Shown here piece by piece: positions 31,611 through 44,620 of a stretch of DNA of 64,000 nt. The notes below the pieces were generated by a model. It worked only from the letters and a program-made list of their open reading frames with translations. It made no database searches and was not told where the DNA came from. The stretch lies in assembly GCA_950295325.1 (NCBI GenBank), contig OX485805.1, positions 12,186,501 through 12,250,500 on the forward strand, in the 5' to 3' direction. The stretch comes from Polytrichum commune. Its lineage: Eukaryota > Streptophyta > Polytrichopsida > Polytrichales > Polytrichaceae. The position numbers and the translations under genes were made by a program. Position 1 is the stretch's first letter. Every line of letters starts with the position of its first letter.

Positions 31611-33110
31611 AAATTTTGAGCACATAAATTTTGGCATCTCTGTGGGGATTTCTGAGTTGCACTATTAGGCAATTACACACGAGTTCGGGAGGAGGGATTA
31701 GTCTATCCAGGTTAAAGGCCACACTGATGAATGTTGGGTGCTTGGACACTCCTGGAAGAACCATGAAGGATTCGGAATTTAATCTGAACTCGTGCAAAGG
31801 GTGATGCTGGAGTAGAGGGGCTCTCAGCCATTGGGTGATTGATATTTTTGTGACAGAGGAATCGTGAACCAGTGGTTTTGTCTCCGGAATCGCACAGGGA
31901 ACGTGAGCAAATGGCTGGGAGTGAATCGACGCTTCCTGGTTGAACTATGTCGTGAGGTGGACAGGTAGGATTGAAGGCTGCCGGCTTCGACAACGAATCA
32001 TACTTAGAAGGCAGTTGAGGTAGGAGGTGAGAGTTGTTGGGAAGCAGAACTACGCTCATTCACGCAACAGAAGGGGGATGCAAGGCTGCAGCCCTTGCTG
32101 GTCACTACAGGCTTCGAAGTCGCCGAAATACCGAGACACCTGCTACTGACAGGCTACTGACGGGCTTGACGGGTACAACCAGAGTTCAAACAACGTGAAT
32201 CTATGGGCCACCCAAGCCGACTAAAATTGGAATATTCGGCCTAACCGGTGGGTTAGGTAATCGGGCATAGAGGCAAAGAGAGATTAAACATAACCTAGTT
32301 AAGTTAGAGGAATTGAGGCTAATTTAGTGATGAAATTAGTAGTTTTAGTTGAACAATTAGTCATTAGAGGCACACGTGACAGTGCAACACTTAGAGGAGA
32401 GTAGTTTTGTTGGCTTTGTAGAAGTATTGTGGGTGTGACTGATCACAAGGTTCTAGAGTGTTTTTTAACACTAATACCTTGTGCTCTCTGAATAAAGAAG
32501 TATGCGATTTATAAGTGGTTTCATAGGATGAAGGGTGTGACTCATGGGTCACGCAGTTAGAAGCATTGAATATGTGAATGTTGGGCTTGGGTCTCACCCG
32601 GACTAGGACGCAATTAAGGGTGGAGGTTTAGGCCTGACATAATGTCATCTTGCACCAGTGAAAGAACAATGCACATATGCCACTATGATAGATTTGCATA
32701 TTTTTCAATGATGTGGGACAAGTTCCAACGGCACATGACATGCATGCTGCTCATATTGCATTTGAGCATTGTAACCCAAGTAACATGTTTAAACTCTCAA
32801 TTTGAAAGTTGAAGAGTAAAAGTTGAAGTTTAAAGTGGCCTTAAGTGAACAAGCATGAGTAAGAGGCTCCCCATCAATGGAAGAAGGCTCCTTTCTTCAT
32901 GCTCCCAACCTCTCTATGTAGTTTTAAAAACCCCTTGAAAGTGGCCCTAAACACAACATCCTACAATTGATAGCAAGCTCTTTGAATATCTTCTTTTTAT
33001 TTCCAAAAATAATATGCTTCCAACTATTAGCTCATGGTTTCACCATTGTGGAAGCAAAAAAAAAAAAGGTGCAGGAAGACGTTTGTTTGTTTACAATGCA
33101 ACTTGTACAC
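31611..33110. other. intergenic, no gene seen
   Basis: 31680-32220 is somewhat richer in GC and carries a 115-codon minus-strand frame with a proline/serine-biased, unrecognised product that starts without convincing context. I treat it as non-coding. The remainder is AT-rich with a poly(A) run at 33056-33069. Confidence 0.35.
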
Positions 33111-33114
33111 CTAA

Positions 33115-33640
33115 GGGGTTGTTTATATCATGGACCATGAAGTCATCTCTTGCTCCTCTAAAATATGTGATTAGCCGTTGAACTCATCCCAGGACCCCTT
33201 CAGTTTACATCAAGAAAACAATGTAAGAGTGATCATGGAGCTTGAGGTCCCCAAAAAGCATGTTTTTAGGCCTACATTATCCATTGTCATGGTCCAACAG
33301 GTTTTGTAGTGGAAGAGGCAAAAGATGTTCTCTAGCTGCAAATGTCAAGGCACCATGCCAGAGAAGTGTTGTTTTTTTTTGTGGGGGGGGGGGGGGGGGC
33401 AAACATTTTTCATAGTTACAAGGAAAGAAGGGACGAAGAAGGGGAGAAGGTCAAACACAAAGAAAAATTCCCAAGTTTGGCTTTTTTTGATATATATCAA
33501 AAAAACCAGCACATCCACTTTTTGGTGCATGGTCGCTTCTCTGAGTCCACATAGTTTGAAGCCTCCAAAGGCCAAGCCCAAAGTCCAAAGTTAGAAGGAG
33601 CATCCCTCTTTATTCTCTACCCAAAACAACCCCTCCAATT
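33115..33640. mobile_element. probable PIF/Harbinger-type MITE, right end uncertain
   Basis: The left end reads TAA then GGGGTTGTTTATATCATGG followed by ACCATGAAGT, closely like the TIR of the element at 50860. A plausible right end is the caaaacaacccc near 33622-33633, but the flanking trinucleotide does not match TAA, so this boundary is a guess. A G(18) run at 33382-33399 lies inside. Confidence 0.5.
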
Positions 33641-34462
33641 TAACGACCAATTAATAAAACAAATCGACGGCCTCTCGACCATACTTTGGGTTTTCATTAC
33701 TGTCCGACCCAAACTTCCTTCGAAAGCCCGTCATCTTGATCAAAAAGTACGGCCATGTAGGCATTTTGGAGAACGACAACATCTGGACTTTGGCCTGTAG
33801 TGTGAAGGGTAAAGAGGCTGAATTCTTGGTTTCTTGCAGTCTGATTGGTGGAAATCGACGGCCTCTTGACCTTCGGCCAGAGTGTGAAGTAGCCCTAATT
33901 TGTTGATACAAACTCAACAAGATTGTTGTTTCAGAGGTGCTTAGGGTTTCTTAACAACCCCATGTGCTTACTCTTTCCAATTCTTAGTTAGGGCCTTGCC
34001 CCAAACACGGGTTCTGCATTAAAAAAAACCATGCAGTCTCCACAATCCGGCTGAAGATCCGTCTATAGAGTTATTCGTTACGTCCCTCAAACGAGGGATG
34101 AAAACGTGGGGTTGACCCTTACCTCTATTAAAAGCTCCTCAAATCGTTGTATATCGGAGCCTATTTTGAAAGTTGGGTGAATTTTTTTTGGCACTTCCTC
34201 TTTTCATTGTAACCCTTAACTTTTCGGAGCACGTTGTGGGTTTCATCAGTTCATCTAAAAAGTAAGCTTTCTAGAGTTCAATTTTCATTGTACCTAAACC
34301 GAAAGTTGTTGCTAATGACTTTAAGATCACATCGATGCAGTAACGATATTTAGTCATTTTCATCATTTGTCTACAATCAATTTAGAATCATTAAACTTCA
34401 GACAATTGTGATAGAACTATAGTCCAAACTCTTGAGATTATATAAAGAACATATATACATTC
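33641..34462. other. intergenic, no gene seen
   Basis: A ~20-bp direct repeat (aaatcgacggcctct) lies at 33661 and 33852. The sequence agtgtgaagtagccc followed by TAA near 33878-33896 looks like a detached MITE end of the family seen at 54-59 kb. No gene or tRNA recognised. Confidence 0.4.
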
Positions 34463-35074
34463 GGGTGCAAGCACGGTAAAGTGGACAACTCCTGATCCCT
34501 GCCTAGTGTTAAGTGAAAGTGATTCAATTTTATGTACTAACTTTGAATTTTGTGAAGAAATAAACCATAGACATTTTAAAAACATCTTGATCTACAAAGC
34601 CAAGCAATTTATGATGACGAAAAGAATTCCAAGAAATGTCTACCTATTTTAGAAGACGGTGCAAGTGGCGTGCAAGTAGGTGATATTGAATAAGTGATTG
34701 TCTAAAATTTGTTTAAAATATGATAAAATTACATTAAATTGATGGTTTTTTACAAAGTTTTGTGGTGATGCCCTCAAGTACATAATGAATTCAAGGAATA
34801 TAAAAAAATTAAAAATTAAAAATAGTTAAGGTCATGAAATCTACATCCAAAACCAGACTCAACCATTTGTTTTTTAGCATCACTTTTGATGCGAAGTATT
34901 GAAGATCTCAACTTGATATTCTACATTTGAGTATTTAACACAACAATAAAGGTCATCATAAAAAAATTCCAATTTAAATAACTCTTTGCTACTACTTTGA
35001 GGCCTTTGACCAAAAAAATTATGGTTTTAGTATACCAGAGCACTTTTTTGGTCCACTTTACCATGCTTGCACCC
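34463..35074. mobile_element. foldback/inverted-repeat element
   Basis: 24-bp inverted repeats with one mismatch lie at 34463-34486 (gggtgcaagcacggtaaagt, continuing ggac) and 35051-35074. The spacer is AT-rich and non-coding. No target-site duplication could be fixed, so the true ends may lie further out. Confidence 0.6.
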
Positions 35075-35544
35075 ATTCCAAGGTAAGAAAACAAGTCCAT
35101 AGAATATTGACAAGTTCCAATCAAAATAATATGAAGTCGCTATATATAGAAATATATAATCAAAGGAAAATGTTACTTCATTCTTGACTTTAAATGATTA
35201 TTATGACAACCATCTTTTCATATTGAAATGGGATCATCGCCATCGACAAAAAAAAGTTCAAGAGGAGCACAATGATGCCTATTGTGACCTTCGTAGCACC
35301 TTCCTTTTGGATGAATTTGCTTTCAAAAGTCATTTATAAGCCCAAAATGGGCCTCTGTAGAAGTTAAGGGTTTAAAACATTGTAGAGTTGAAGTTTAGGA
35401 TCTAAAACAGGGCTCCTAACATCCCATAATTATGCTGAATAATGTTAGGCTAAACCCATGGTTTCAATTGCTTTAGTTCATATATAACTCCAATGTATGG
35501 GTTTATGCTAGGATCTTGATAATGTGATTGTCTGACCTAGGGCA
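35075..35544. other. intergenic, no gene seen
   Basis: Nothing beyond scattered short open frames; ends at the target-site duplication of the Mutator-like MITE. Confidence 0.4.
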
Positions 35545-35840
35545 AGGGAATAGGGGTCTCTCTAAATACCCCCGACGAGCGTGGCTCGGAGGCTAGGTTC
35601 GGTGGGGTTCACTATTATGGCCCTCCCCGTTTTAGCCCCTTGGTGACTTTTTTTGGTTTTTTTTTGCTAAATTTGGGTCCTGCGGCCCCAAATTACCCTA
35701 GGAAGCCCTTTATGAGATCAAATAAGGCCCCACCCAATTAAAAAAATAGGGGGCATGTTTTATCCCAACCCTGCCACCCCTCCCGAACCTGGCCTCCGAG
35801 CCACGCTTGATGGGGGTTTTTAGGCAGATCCAGGGAATAG
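35545..35840. mobile_element. Mutator-like MITE with 9-bp target-site duplication
   Basis: The element (35554-35831, 278 bp) is bounded by 49-bp terminal inverted repeats that align without gaps at about 85% identity. The shared core is AGCGTGGCTCGGAGGC. Both sides carry the identical 9-bp duplication AGGGAATAG (35545-35553 and 35832-35840). A 9-bp duplication plus long TIRs is typical of Mutator-like elements. The interior is non-coding, so the element is non-autonomous. Confidence 0.88.
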
Positions 35841-37293
35841 AATCCCATCATTAAACAATGTTACATGGGACTCCGCACTTAACTAACTTTGACTCTTGAA
35901 CTATAGTACTTTTCAATTTATAACTTCATATGTACTTGTAAACGATGGAATATTCTCATAGACAATATTTAACTATGTGACGGTCCAATGAAATGGAATA
36001 GATTTTAAAGTCCGGGAAGCTTAAAAGGCTAACGAGACTGAAAGTACATCATGATGGTTTCAAACCGGTTAAATCTTCAGTAGTCAACAATTTGGCCACA
36101 ATTTGTGGATGTGATAAAAAAAAAAAATTTGTATTTCTACAAAATCTGGCTACCATGTTTTCCATTTTCCCTCTATATAGGGCCATCTTAAAGAAAAATT
36201 GTGGCCACTCTGGCCCTATGGGACCACCCAAAAAAACTGTTGCAAGCCAAAGTCATCTCAAATATACATTCCTAGAAATGATGATCACGCAAAAATTAGA
36301 ATATACAAGACCCCTCATGGTGATATAGCCAATTCCATTTGCATTTCTCATTTGCAAACACTTGTTTTGAGACATTTTTTTCCTCAAAAGACCAGTGTTC
36401 TCCAAAGATCTGTAACCACATTGGACAAGGATAAAATCAGACCCACTCCTTTGTACTGCACTCATATGATGTTTAGTGTGAATATTTATTTAAAACTACA
36501 CAATTTCCATAATGTCTTACAAGAAATTTAATTATTTTATCAACATAAGTTAAATAGGTTGTTTGAATAATATAGAACCTATATAACTTTGCTTGGTAGA
36601 AACTTACATTCACAGTAAAGCGTTATATAGCGCTGCATACATCCAGATAGTAAGTAACACTAAATACCATAAACAAGTGTATGATACTTGATATGACACA
36701 AGGTGTAGAGCATCTCCAACTATTGTTCAACCTGATAAAATCTAATATTTGTTTGGGGGAGATGCTGAGAATTTGACACATACCAGACTAGCATCCTCAG
36801 GTGTCAAGAATGAGAAGTGCTGAAAGGCACCGGAAATGTTGCACACCACATAACTTGAGAGAATTTCACTTGAGTAACAACCTTGGGTTGACGCTTTATT
36901 TGATTGAAGACCAAGTCTCCAAACTGTCACATACTCCATGGAAAAGTCCACTAGTGCCAGACAACTCAGGTCCTCTTTTAGGAGGATTGCCCTCACTTGA
37001 GATGAATATCAATATCCTTCTCATTGAGTTGATCGATTGCCACTACTGTACGTGATAGACTGAAGGTTTCCAACTGAATTAAGTATAAGGAAGAACCTGA
37101 GCGATGAGTTATACTACCAGGGAAAAAGAGGACAAATTATAGGTCCCAGAAGTACCTTGACAATTCTGAATCCAAACCACCTCACAGTTTAACCAAATTT
37201 GAAAATGATATACAAAGTTCTGTGTCCTTTGACGCAATCACAACACACTAGTAGTAACCCCTTGGCTTTTATATAAGCCAGTTTCTCTGCTCT
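35841..37293. other. NAA60 3' flank, no gene seen
   Basis: Region downstream of the NAA60 stop. It should include that gene's 3' untranslated region near 37000-37290. Open frames here are short shadows with no recognisable domain. Confidence 0.4.
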
Positions 37294-40200
37294 TCAGAAA
37301 AGCTTTGCCACCATTGATGTGAAGAGACCACGAACATATCCTATAGCAGCTGTTAACATATCTCTGCAATTAACAATGCTCTGGAAATAAGTCAATAGGC
37401 TCATACCTTCCACAAACAGTACAAAGAGCTGATGATGACCTATCCTCTTTCAGTATGATAATAGAGTTATCCTTTCATTCAATTGGACATTTGGTCGGGA
37501 GTTGGTTGTTAGCATAATATACTTTTCATTTTCAGTATGTTTCTCAGTGCAGACTTGGTGTTAGTGTGGAGGATTGATGGAATAACATTCTATATTGGTT
37601 CATTGAGGACCAAACTCATTTTAGCACCTCTTAGCATGCCAAAAGAGTTTGGACATCAATGAACCAATATAGGATGTTCTCCGTTCAATCTTCCAGACCA
37701 ACCCAAGCATTTACTGAAAACTTACCAAACATGGAAAATTTTGAATGCAAAAAAAACTACTCCCGATCAAAAGTCCAATTGAATTGAAGGATAACTCTAA
37801 TGTGATACAAAAGTATAAGTCAAGCTGCAATTATTCATGCCAATGTATTGCTGTTAACCATGATCTCAAAAACGCATTACGAAAATAGAGAGGAAAGAGT
37901 GGTGAAAATTACATGGCTGTGCAAGGAGATCGACCACCATTGACATAATACACATATAGATAAGCATCATGATATTGACCATCAATGATGTAGAATTTGT
38001 GAAGCTTGCGCATGCACTGAAACATGTTCTTCTGGTAGAACATAATGGCTGGTTGATTGTATGCTATAACATGTAAATAAAGAGCTCTACACGTTGAAAT
38101 TCGATTAGCATAATCTATCACCTCCCATAACAGTGCCGATGCTGTCATCCAAGAATGCCAAAACACCCATAAGATAACTACTTCAGCTTCCTTCAAATTA
38201 CAAACAATTTCTCAAGATTACTGGAGTGTCTCGTGTGATAAGAGGATGGAGTAAATCAAATCATAGCAATCTAGACAAGTTTTCAAGCAATGACAAACAC
38301 GCAACACATTTTCACCAACATCAAAGGACATGTACGACATTACCAATGCCAGAATTTCGGTATGGATTTATAACCCCCAGGGTCAGAATGTAAATGAGTG
38401 ACCTCTCTGATTGTGAGATCTCATAACCTAGCATGTCAATTTCCTGCATAACACCACATAAGTAAATTACAACGTTGCTTAAATATCATTAACAAATTTC
38501 AGCACAAAGTACAGACGTGCACTTGCAGCAGAATAGTATTCATCTGAAATTTTACAAATCAGCATGTTGCTTCAGTGCTAACATAGACAAGTGAAACATG
38601 TGACCAGTATGCACCGGGCATAATGAATGGAAGAGCTTTCAGGAATGTAGAAATATTAAAAATTAGCATCAATAAATTCATCCTTAAAGCCTCTCAAAAA
38701 CTCATGTTTTGGTAGGGAGTTTCATCCCCCCTTTGACATCTAATAATGTTTGAGTGTTCAAGTGGTATAGGAACCCCCAAATATAGTGGAATGGTGGAAT
38801 GAAGGGGAGGCATTTGACTTCAGCCAAAAGACGACTTTATAAACATGAATTTCATGGCAAACTTTTGAAGGCACCTAAGATGGTGTTCTCCAAAGTTTGA
38901 CAAGGAGTTCATTTTTATATGAACGAAGCTTGTCCAAAGTCAAACATCTCCCCGTCGTTTCACCAAAATTGGGGTTTCCAACACCACTTGAACGCTCCTT
39001 AGACGTTCTACAATGTCAAAAGTGGGGCGAAACTCCCTACCAAAACATGAGTTCTTGAGAGGGTTTAAGGATAACTCTAATGTAGGAACAAACTTCACCA
39101 CAGAAATAGAGACAGATTCCTTAGAGATTAGGTGTGCAATAAAATCCATGTGACTAAACCACAAACAACTGGACAAGTTGGAGGGTAAACTCCATCAATA
39201 CTTAGTCTCAGTTGCATTCCAATAAGATAGGGTTTATCATGAAATTCCTGAGTAAATTTACTAGAACTAGGGTATGGGCTTGTGATACACCACCTAACTT
39301 GCCACCAGATACATACTTCAGTCCAAAAATGATTTGTCTGGCCTAACTCCTATTCATAGTTTTATGATCTGGAGGCTATAGATATTTACAATAGTAGCAT
39401 AAAACAATGAGCAATAAGTTCAGAAGAAGCACTTACCTCACCCTCTGAAGCAGCAAGTACTCGTGCTGTAACAAATCCAATAAGTTCGTCACACTGTGCA
39501 TCGGATCTACTAGTATCTACAGCCGCCCACGAGATAATTCCACGCCCATGAACAACATTATTGAAGAACTCGGCTTCATATCTGACAAAGTGAATCTTCT
39601 GTTAGGGTAGAGGAACACAAAAACGTACTTTTAGAATGACATTCAATAAGTGCTCAGCTCCATAACCTGGCACAATCTCCTCTACAAAGATGACAACTTG
39701 AGTTTGTTATTCAAGAAACATCGTGTGTATGCCTGCATCTCACAGAGCATCTCACAAAGACAGTCAATTAGCTGAGATTATCAACCACTAATTGTGGGCC
39801 TTGTGATCACTCTTTTAAACTCTGAAGTGCCCACGGAGCCCAAATATGCCAAAATGCATGCTCTTTTTTTGTGGGTACTGTTAATCAAATTTCATCTATA
39901 TTTTTTGAAATGTTATTATGTTAAGTGATACGTTATTATGTTAAGTGATACAAGATTAAGAATCCAAGGGTGTGAGTCTTTTGTAAATCGGAGCAAATAT
40001 GAGAGCTACGGATTTTTTCAAACTTTCACCAGTTGGGGTTGGGATTTCTAACATATTGGCTCCCCAACCAGTTGGTTTAGGGCGTTGGGGGTATAAACTG
40101 AACTTGTACACGACTTTATTTTTTTAACTCTTTTTACATTCTTTATGCCAGATCTACCATTGGGATTTGGATTATTGAGGTACAAATCACCTACAAGGTC

Positions 40201-43200
40201 TAAACAAGTAAGTAGCGGGATTTGTCAATTCGCTTACCAGATGTGGAGAAACAAATCACCAAAGTTTACTGTGTCACAGAGGGACCTTCAATGCCATTTC
40301 CGGACTTCCAAGGGGTGGGCACTTAGGGGTTAATCAAGCACCTATATTTGAGTGGGATATGGCAAAGTGCGTATTTTAAGAACAGACACCAAAACGACAA
40401 ATATTACAATGACATTGCACAATGTGCTCAAAATATCATACCAATATAGGTTCAACAGTTGACACAATTGGGAGGGCTTATGTGATCACTTGAAGAAAAG
40501 AGAATGTTCACTTTGACTTCTTATATATTTTGCATATCAACTCTGATTCTCCAATTCTGAAACTTGAAATGACAGGTGTCATGATTCACAATTGCTAACC
40601 AGATGACACTATTCCCAATTTGGACCAAGAGCCCAAAATCATTCGTGGAGTTGGTAGTGCCCACAATACGGCCACATACCTCACTTTATCAACCTATCAC
40701 CAAGACAGATATGCCCAAAAGGTAACACAGAAAGACAACTTGAGCAAAGTGAATTGTGAGTAGAAGTAGAAAAAGAATGTAGTAGTGAGTAGGTATCACT
40801 CACTTGATAGGAAACAAAGCCTCATGTATCTCCTGCAACACTTCTAAGTCTGATGGACGGATTTTTCGGTAGGAAATGGTTGACCGATGGCTTATGATGG
40901 GGACTCGAGGGGCCACAGTTGGTGGCACATATCCAGGAAGACCAGAACCTTCCAGAAACCCTGAAGACGAGCCTGCCACAGATCCCACTTTCTTTGCATA
41001 ACTATGCACTTTCCCAGTCTGGAGCAACTGTGACTGTATATCATAGAACGGATGATGCTTGTGCTGCTGCCCAACCCCCTACATGACAACATCCATGACA
41101 CCATATTGTCAACAGCAAATTTTAGATCTGGCCTCTTCAAATCTCTGTCAAGCACGTGTCCAGAGATAGAATTCTACCAATAGAGTTGTTTGAAGAAAGG
41201 TAGCATTGGAGACATTCATCAGATTGGTGATTCTAAAGAAGAAATGGTGCTGGCTGTCTAACCCCTGTCACAGTCAAGCTACCACTTGAGAATATTTATT
41301 TTTACCATGAACCTTACACCTAACCCAGGGCAACTCACGTATGTGACCTACAATGAATCTGCATACTCATTAGTATTCACATCTTAATCAAATCTGTATG
41401 ATGCATCAGCAGCACATGTCCAGAGATGAAATTCCAACAACAAAGATGTTCAAATAAGTGCAGACGAAATGTAGCAACAGAGACAATCATGAACCTGATG
41501 ATTTTAAAGAAGCAATGGTGCATGCCGTGAGCTGTGTAACCCCTGTCACATCAAGCTACTACTCATGGACATTTTGTTTTTCATATGAACCTTACACCTA
41601 GCCCCAGGTAATGGCCAGGTCTTCAGAAGAAGCATACAGATCACCTCACATAAGTGACCTACAATGAATCGACCTACTTGTACATAATGTTTCCAGAACT
41701 AAATGGTCACTAATCCTGGCTACAGGTGGCACCACCTCAACTTTTACTGAGCTGCTACAGAATATCACACACCCACCAACACATATTGGTTGCCTTATTC
41801 AACATCTGAACAACATGACAATAGGTGGAATGGATTTCCTTTTGCTTTGCAACATGCAATTGAATGATGATCGGCACCTAATCGTTCAAGCTTTGTTATC
41901 AAATCTGAGATACACCTTTCCCACAATTACGGAACACACAAAAGCAACACCATAGAATGGAATGACACCATTGACCTAATTCACCAATACAGAGGATCCC
42001 AAACTACAGAATTCATTCTCACAGCCCAGAAGAAGTTCATAATCTCGTTGAGCAATTGAGATGCTCAGCAGATTGTCTTAGAGCCCAATTGAGTTCTATG
42101 GCTGTGGAAACTACCTAAATTTTGCATGCAGTCAGGATTTAATGTTTGTCTACAATGTTCAAGCCTAACCTCACTTGTAGCTCAGCTCCACAGGACTACC
42201 CTCTGCTTTTCAAGTCCTTCCAACTTTGAAATGCTCATTGACAGCAAGCAACTCATTGCGTAAAAACAATTTCTGATGATGAAGAGGAAGTTCTGACACA
42301 GGTAATGAAGAAGCACGTGATCACCAACACCTACCAACACAGGTAATGAAGAAGCACATGATCATCCACACGTACCAACACAGGTATGGCCTTATTCAAC
42401 ATCCTGACAATATGGAAATGCGTAGATTATGTTTCTTTTCGGTTCACAACAGGCATTTCAATGATGATGACCACCAAAACATGAAAACTTTGTTATCAAA
42501 ATCTCAGATACATCATTTCCGTAATTATTGAAACACGTGACAGCAACAGCATAGAATGGAGTGACACCATTGACTTAATTCACCAATACAGAGGACCCCA
42601 GACTACAAAATTAACTCTGAATCGCCCAGAAGAAGCTCATAATCTCATTCAGCGATTGAGATACTCAGCAGCTTTTCTGAGAGCATGATTAAGCTCAAAG
42701 GCTTTAAAAACTAACTTGATTTCACATGCAGTCAAGGGTCACTATGTTTGTGTCTACAATAGAGGAAATTTAAAACCTAAACTCACTTGTACTTCAGCTC
42801 CACAGCACTACTTTCCTCTGTTTTTCCGGTTCTTAACTTTGAAATGCTCAATGACAACAAGCCACTCATTTCATAAATGCAATCCCTGGTTATGAATAGG
42901 AAGTTCTGACACAGGTAATGAAGAAGCCTGTGATCCACCAACACTTGAGCAAAGTGCACACATACCGACACATATAGCCTTATTCAACATCCTCACCATA
43001 TGGAAATACGTGGACTATGTCTCTTTTCAATTTGCAACACACATCTGAATGATGATCACCACCAAAACATTATAACTTCCTTATCAAAATCTCAGATACA
43101 TCAATCCGCATTCATTGAAACGCATGACAGCAACGCCATAGAATGGTATGACACCGATAACCTAAGTCACTGATACAGAGGATCCCCAAACTACAGAATT

Positions 43201-44246
43201 TGCTCAGAATTTGCTCGGAATTTGCTACAGAAGAAGCTCGTGATCTCATTGAGTGATTGAGATTCTCAGCAGGTTCTGAGAGCTCTCCAGCTGTCGAGAT
43301 TGACTCAGTTTCACATGCAGTCAAGGATTCAATTGGTGTGTCTACAATAGAGGAGATTTAGAGACTACCCCACACTTGTAGTTCAGCTCCACAGCACTAC
43401 TTTCCTCTGCTTTTCATGTCCTTGAACTTTGAAATGGTCATTGACAACAAGCAACTCATTGCAAAAAAACACAACCCCTGATGATGAAAGCAAGATCTGA
43501 AACATGTAAAACGAAGAGCCGGTAATCCGCTGACACTTAGTCGAAGTGCACAGAACAGAATGGAATGATACCGTTGCCCTAAATCACAATACAGAGGACC
43601 CCAAACTACAGAACCAATTCCGAACGGCCAGGTAGAAGCTCGTGACCTCGTCCAGCAATTACAAATTTTCTGAGAGCCTGAGAGCTCTACGGCTCTGGAA
43701 ACTAACTGAATTTCGCATGCAACAACAACTTGATGTTATTTCTATATCTGATGAGATTTAGAGCCTAACCCTCGCTTGTAGTTCATCTCCGCAGCACTAC
43801 TACTTGCCTCTGCTTTTCGTAAGCTCAAATTTGAAGTGCTTATCGACAACAAGCCACTCATTGGAAACCACAATCCCTGATGATGAATAGGAAGCTCTGA
43901 CACATGTAAAACTAAGAAGTCTGTGATCCACCGACACTTTACACACAAAAAATTATAACCTCGCAGTAAACCCCACATCGAGCCTGGAGACCTAACTACA
44001 GCTTGTCACCCACTCCTCACCCTAATTCATCATTTTCCAAGCAATCAAACAATCAAGACATTAATCGACCCAAAAATGCAATCAAAACCCCCATCACAAA
44101 AACCTTCCTCCCAACGGATCCCAACCGCCACCCAAACCTTTACCCACCCATCACCCACGCTCCACACGCTCAAAATTGATCCCTAAAATGCGAATCCACA
44201 AAATAGAGCCCAAAATAGAGCAACCCACCTGGTGAGCGCCATCCAT
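37294..44246 (-). CDS. NAA60: N-alpha-acetyltransferase NAA60-like, six exons, complete
   Basis: GNAT-family enzyme that acetylates protein N-termini; plant and animal NAA60 act at membranes on proteins with cytosolic N-termini. Coding exons are 44246-44229, 41078-40804, 39581-39437, 38443-38344, 38141-37913 and 37363-37294. They sum to 837 nt (278 aa plus TGA) with every phase matching. Donors are GTGGGT, GTGAGT, GTAAGT, GTAATG and GTAATT, and all acceptors are AG. Residues 1-70 form a poorly conserved N-terminus. ISYRKIRPSDLEVLQEI (~72-88) begins the GNAT fold, KYEAEFFNNVVHG follows, then YILTLGV, the acetyl-CoA loop RNSGIA (~175-180) and ALYLHVIAYNQPA. The Tyr and His of YILTLGV and LYLHV are the residues considered catalytic in the family. 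YVYYVNGGRSPC is a family signature. The C-terminus (DMLTAAIGYVRGLF) is an amphipathic helix of the kind that anchors NAA60 to membranes. Exon 1 encodes only six residues before a 3150-bp intron, and is the least certain exon. Confidence 0.93.
37463..37798. mobile_element. MITE/foldback element in the last NAA60 intron
   Basis: Terminal inverted repeats share AGAGTTATCCTT, TCAATTGGAC and TCGGGAGT-type segments (left from 37463, right to 37798). A second inverted pair inside (cattctatattggttcattg near 37588 and its complement near 37657) makes almost the whole element able to fold back. It lies within intron 5 (37364-37912). Its terminal motif is shared with the element at 38680-39072. Confidence 0.8.
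38680..39072. mobile_element. MITE in NAA60 intron 3
   Basis: About 60-bp terminal inverted repeats: left ATCCTTAAAGCCTCTCAA, continuing to ctcatgttttggtagggag; right ends ttgagagggtttaaggat. They differ at only about seven positions. The right end continues aactctaatgt, the same motif that borders the element at 37463-37798, so the two belong to one family. The interior is non-coding; a 78-codon frame across the right end is a shadow. Confidence 0.83.
41130..41620. repeat. ~265-bp diverged tandem duplication in NAA60 intron 1
   Basis: Segments containing gtccagagat, ttaaagaag or ctaaagaag, aacccctgtcaca and aaccttacacctag/acc occur from about 41155 and again from about 41415. The copies are diverged by substitutions and small gaps. 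Confidence 0.75.
41990..43930. repeat. decayed tandem array, ~400-610-bp units, four copies, NAA60 intron 1
   Basis: The marker cagctccacag (or catctccgcag) occurs at about 42183, 42796, 43385 and 43784, and the marker ccaaactacaga (or variant) at about 42000, 42599, 43188 and 43610. Each unit also has gagattc/gatgctcagcag and ctgatgatga...gaag blocks. The array fills much of the 3150-bp first intron (41079-44228). Short open frames inside it are not genes. Confidence 0.85.
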
Positions 44247-44620
44247 GACGACCCATTAAAGTGCGTGCCCGAGAATCATCAGCGATGGGAGGCTGCCCCC
44301 CGCATACTACTTCAGCTTGAATTCATGTGGCAGGGCGATCAGAGAGGATTCAGAAGGGACCTTGCGAGGAGTTAGTCGTGAAAGTGGAAATCAAGCCCTA
44401 AAGCAAATTGGGTTTGGTGGAGAAAAGAGGGTGAAGCCTGGGGACGGCTTTGTCTATCTGTTTTGTTTTGATTTTGTTTTGTTTATGCCTGCCTGTCTGT
44501 CTGTCTGTCTGCGATGTAAGGGAAGTAAAAGTAAAGCTTATTAGCTTGCTTGCGGTATTGCTCATGCATGCAGAAGACTGTTCTTCCACACAGGGTCATC
44601 ATTCAACCCCCTCATGCTTT
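44247..44620 (-). promoter_or_regulatory. NAA60 5' leader and probable promoter
   Basis: Sequence directly upstream of the six-codon first exon. A (GTCT)n microsatellite lies at 44485-44512. The position of transcription start is not visible; this call rests on location only. Confidence 0.4.

Noticed and set aside
31712..32059. 115-codon minus-strand frame as a gene
   Set aside because: Composition is proline/serine-biased, no domain is recognised, and no splice or promoter context supports it.
33980..34060. tRNA-like segment around ccccaaacacgggttctgc
   Set aside because: I could not assemble acceptor, D and T arms into a cloverleaf, and the T-loop consensus is missing.
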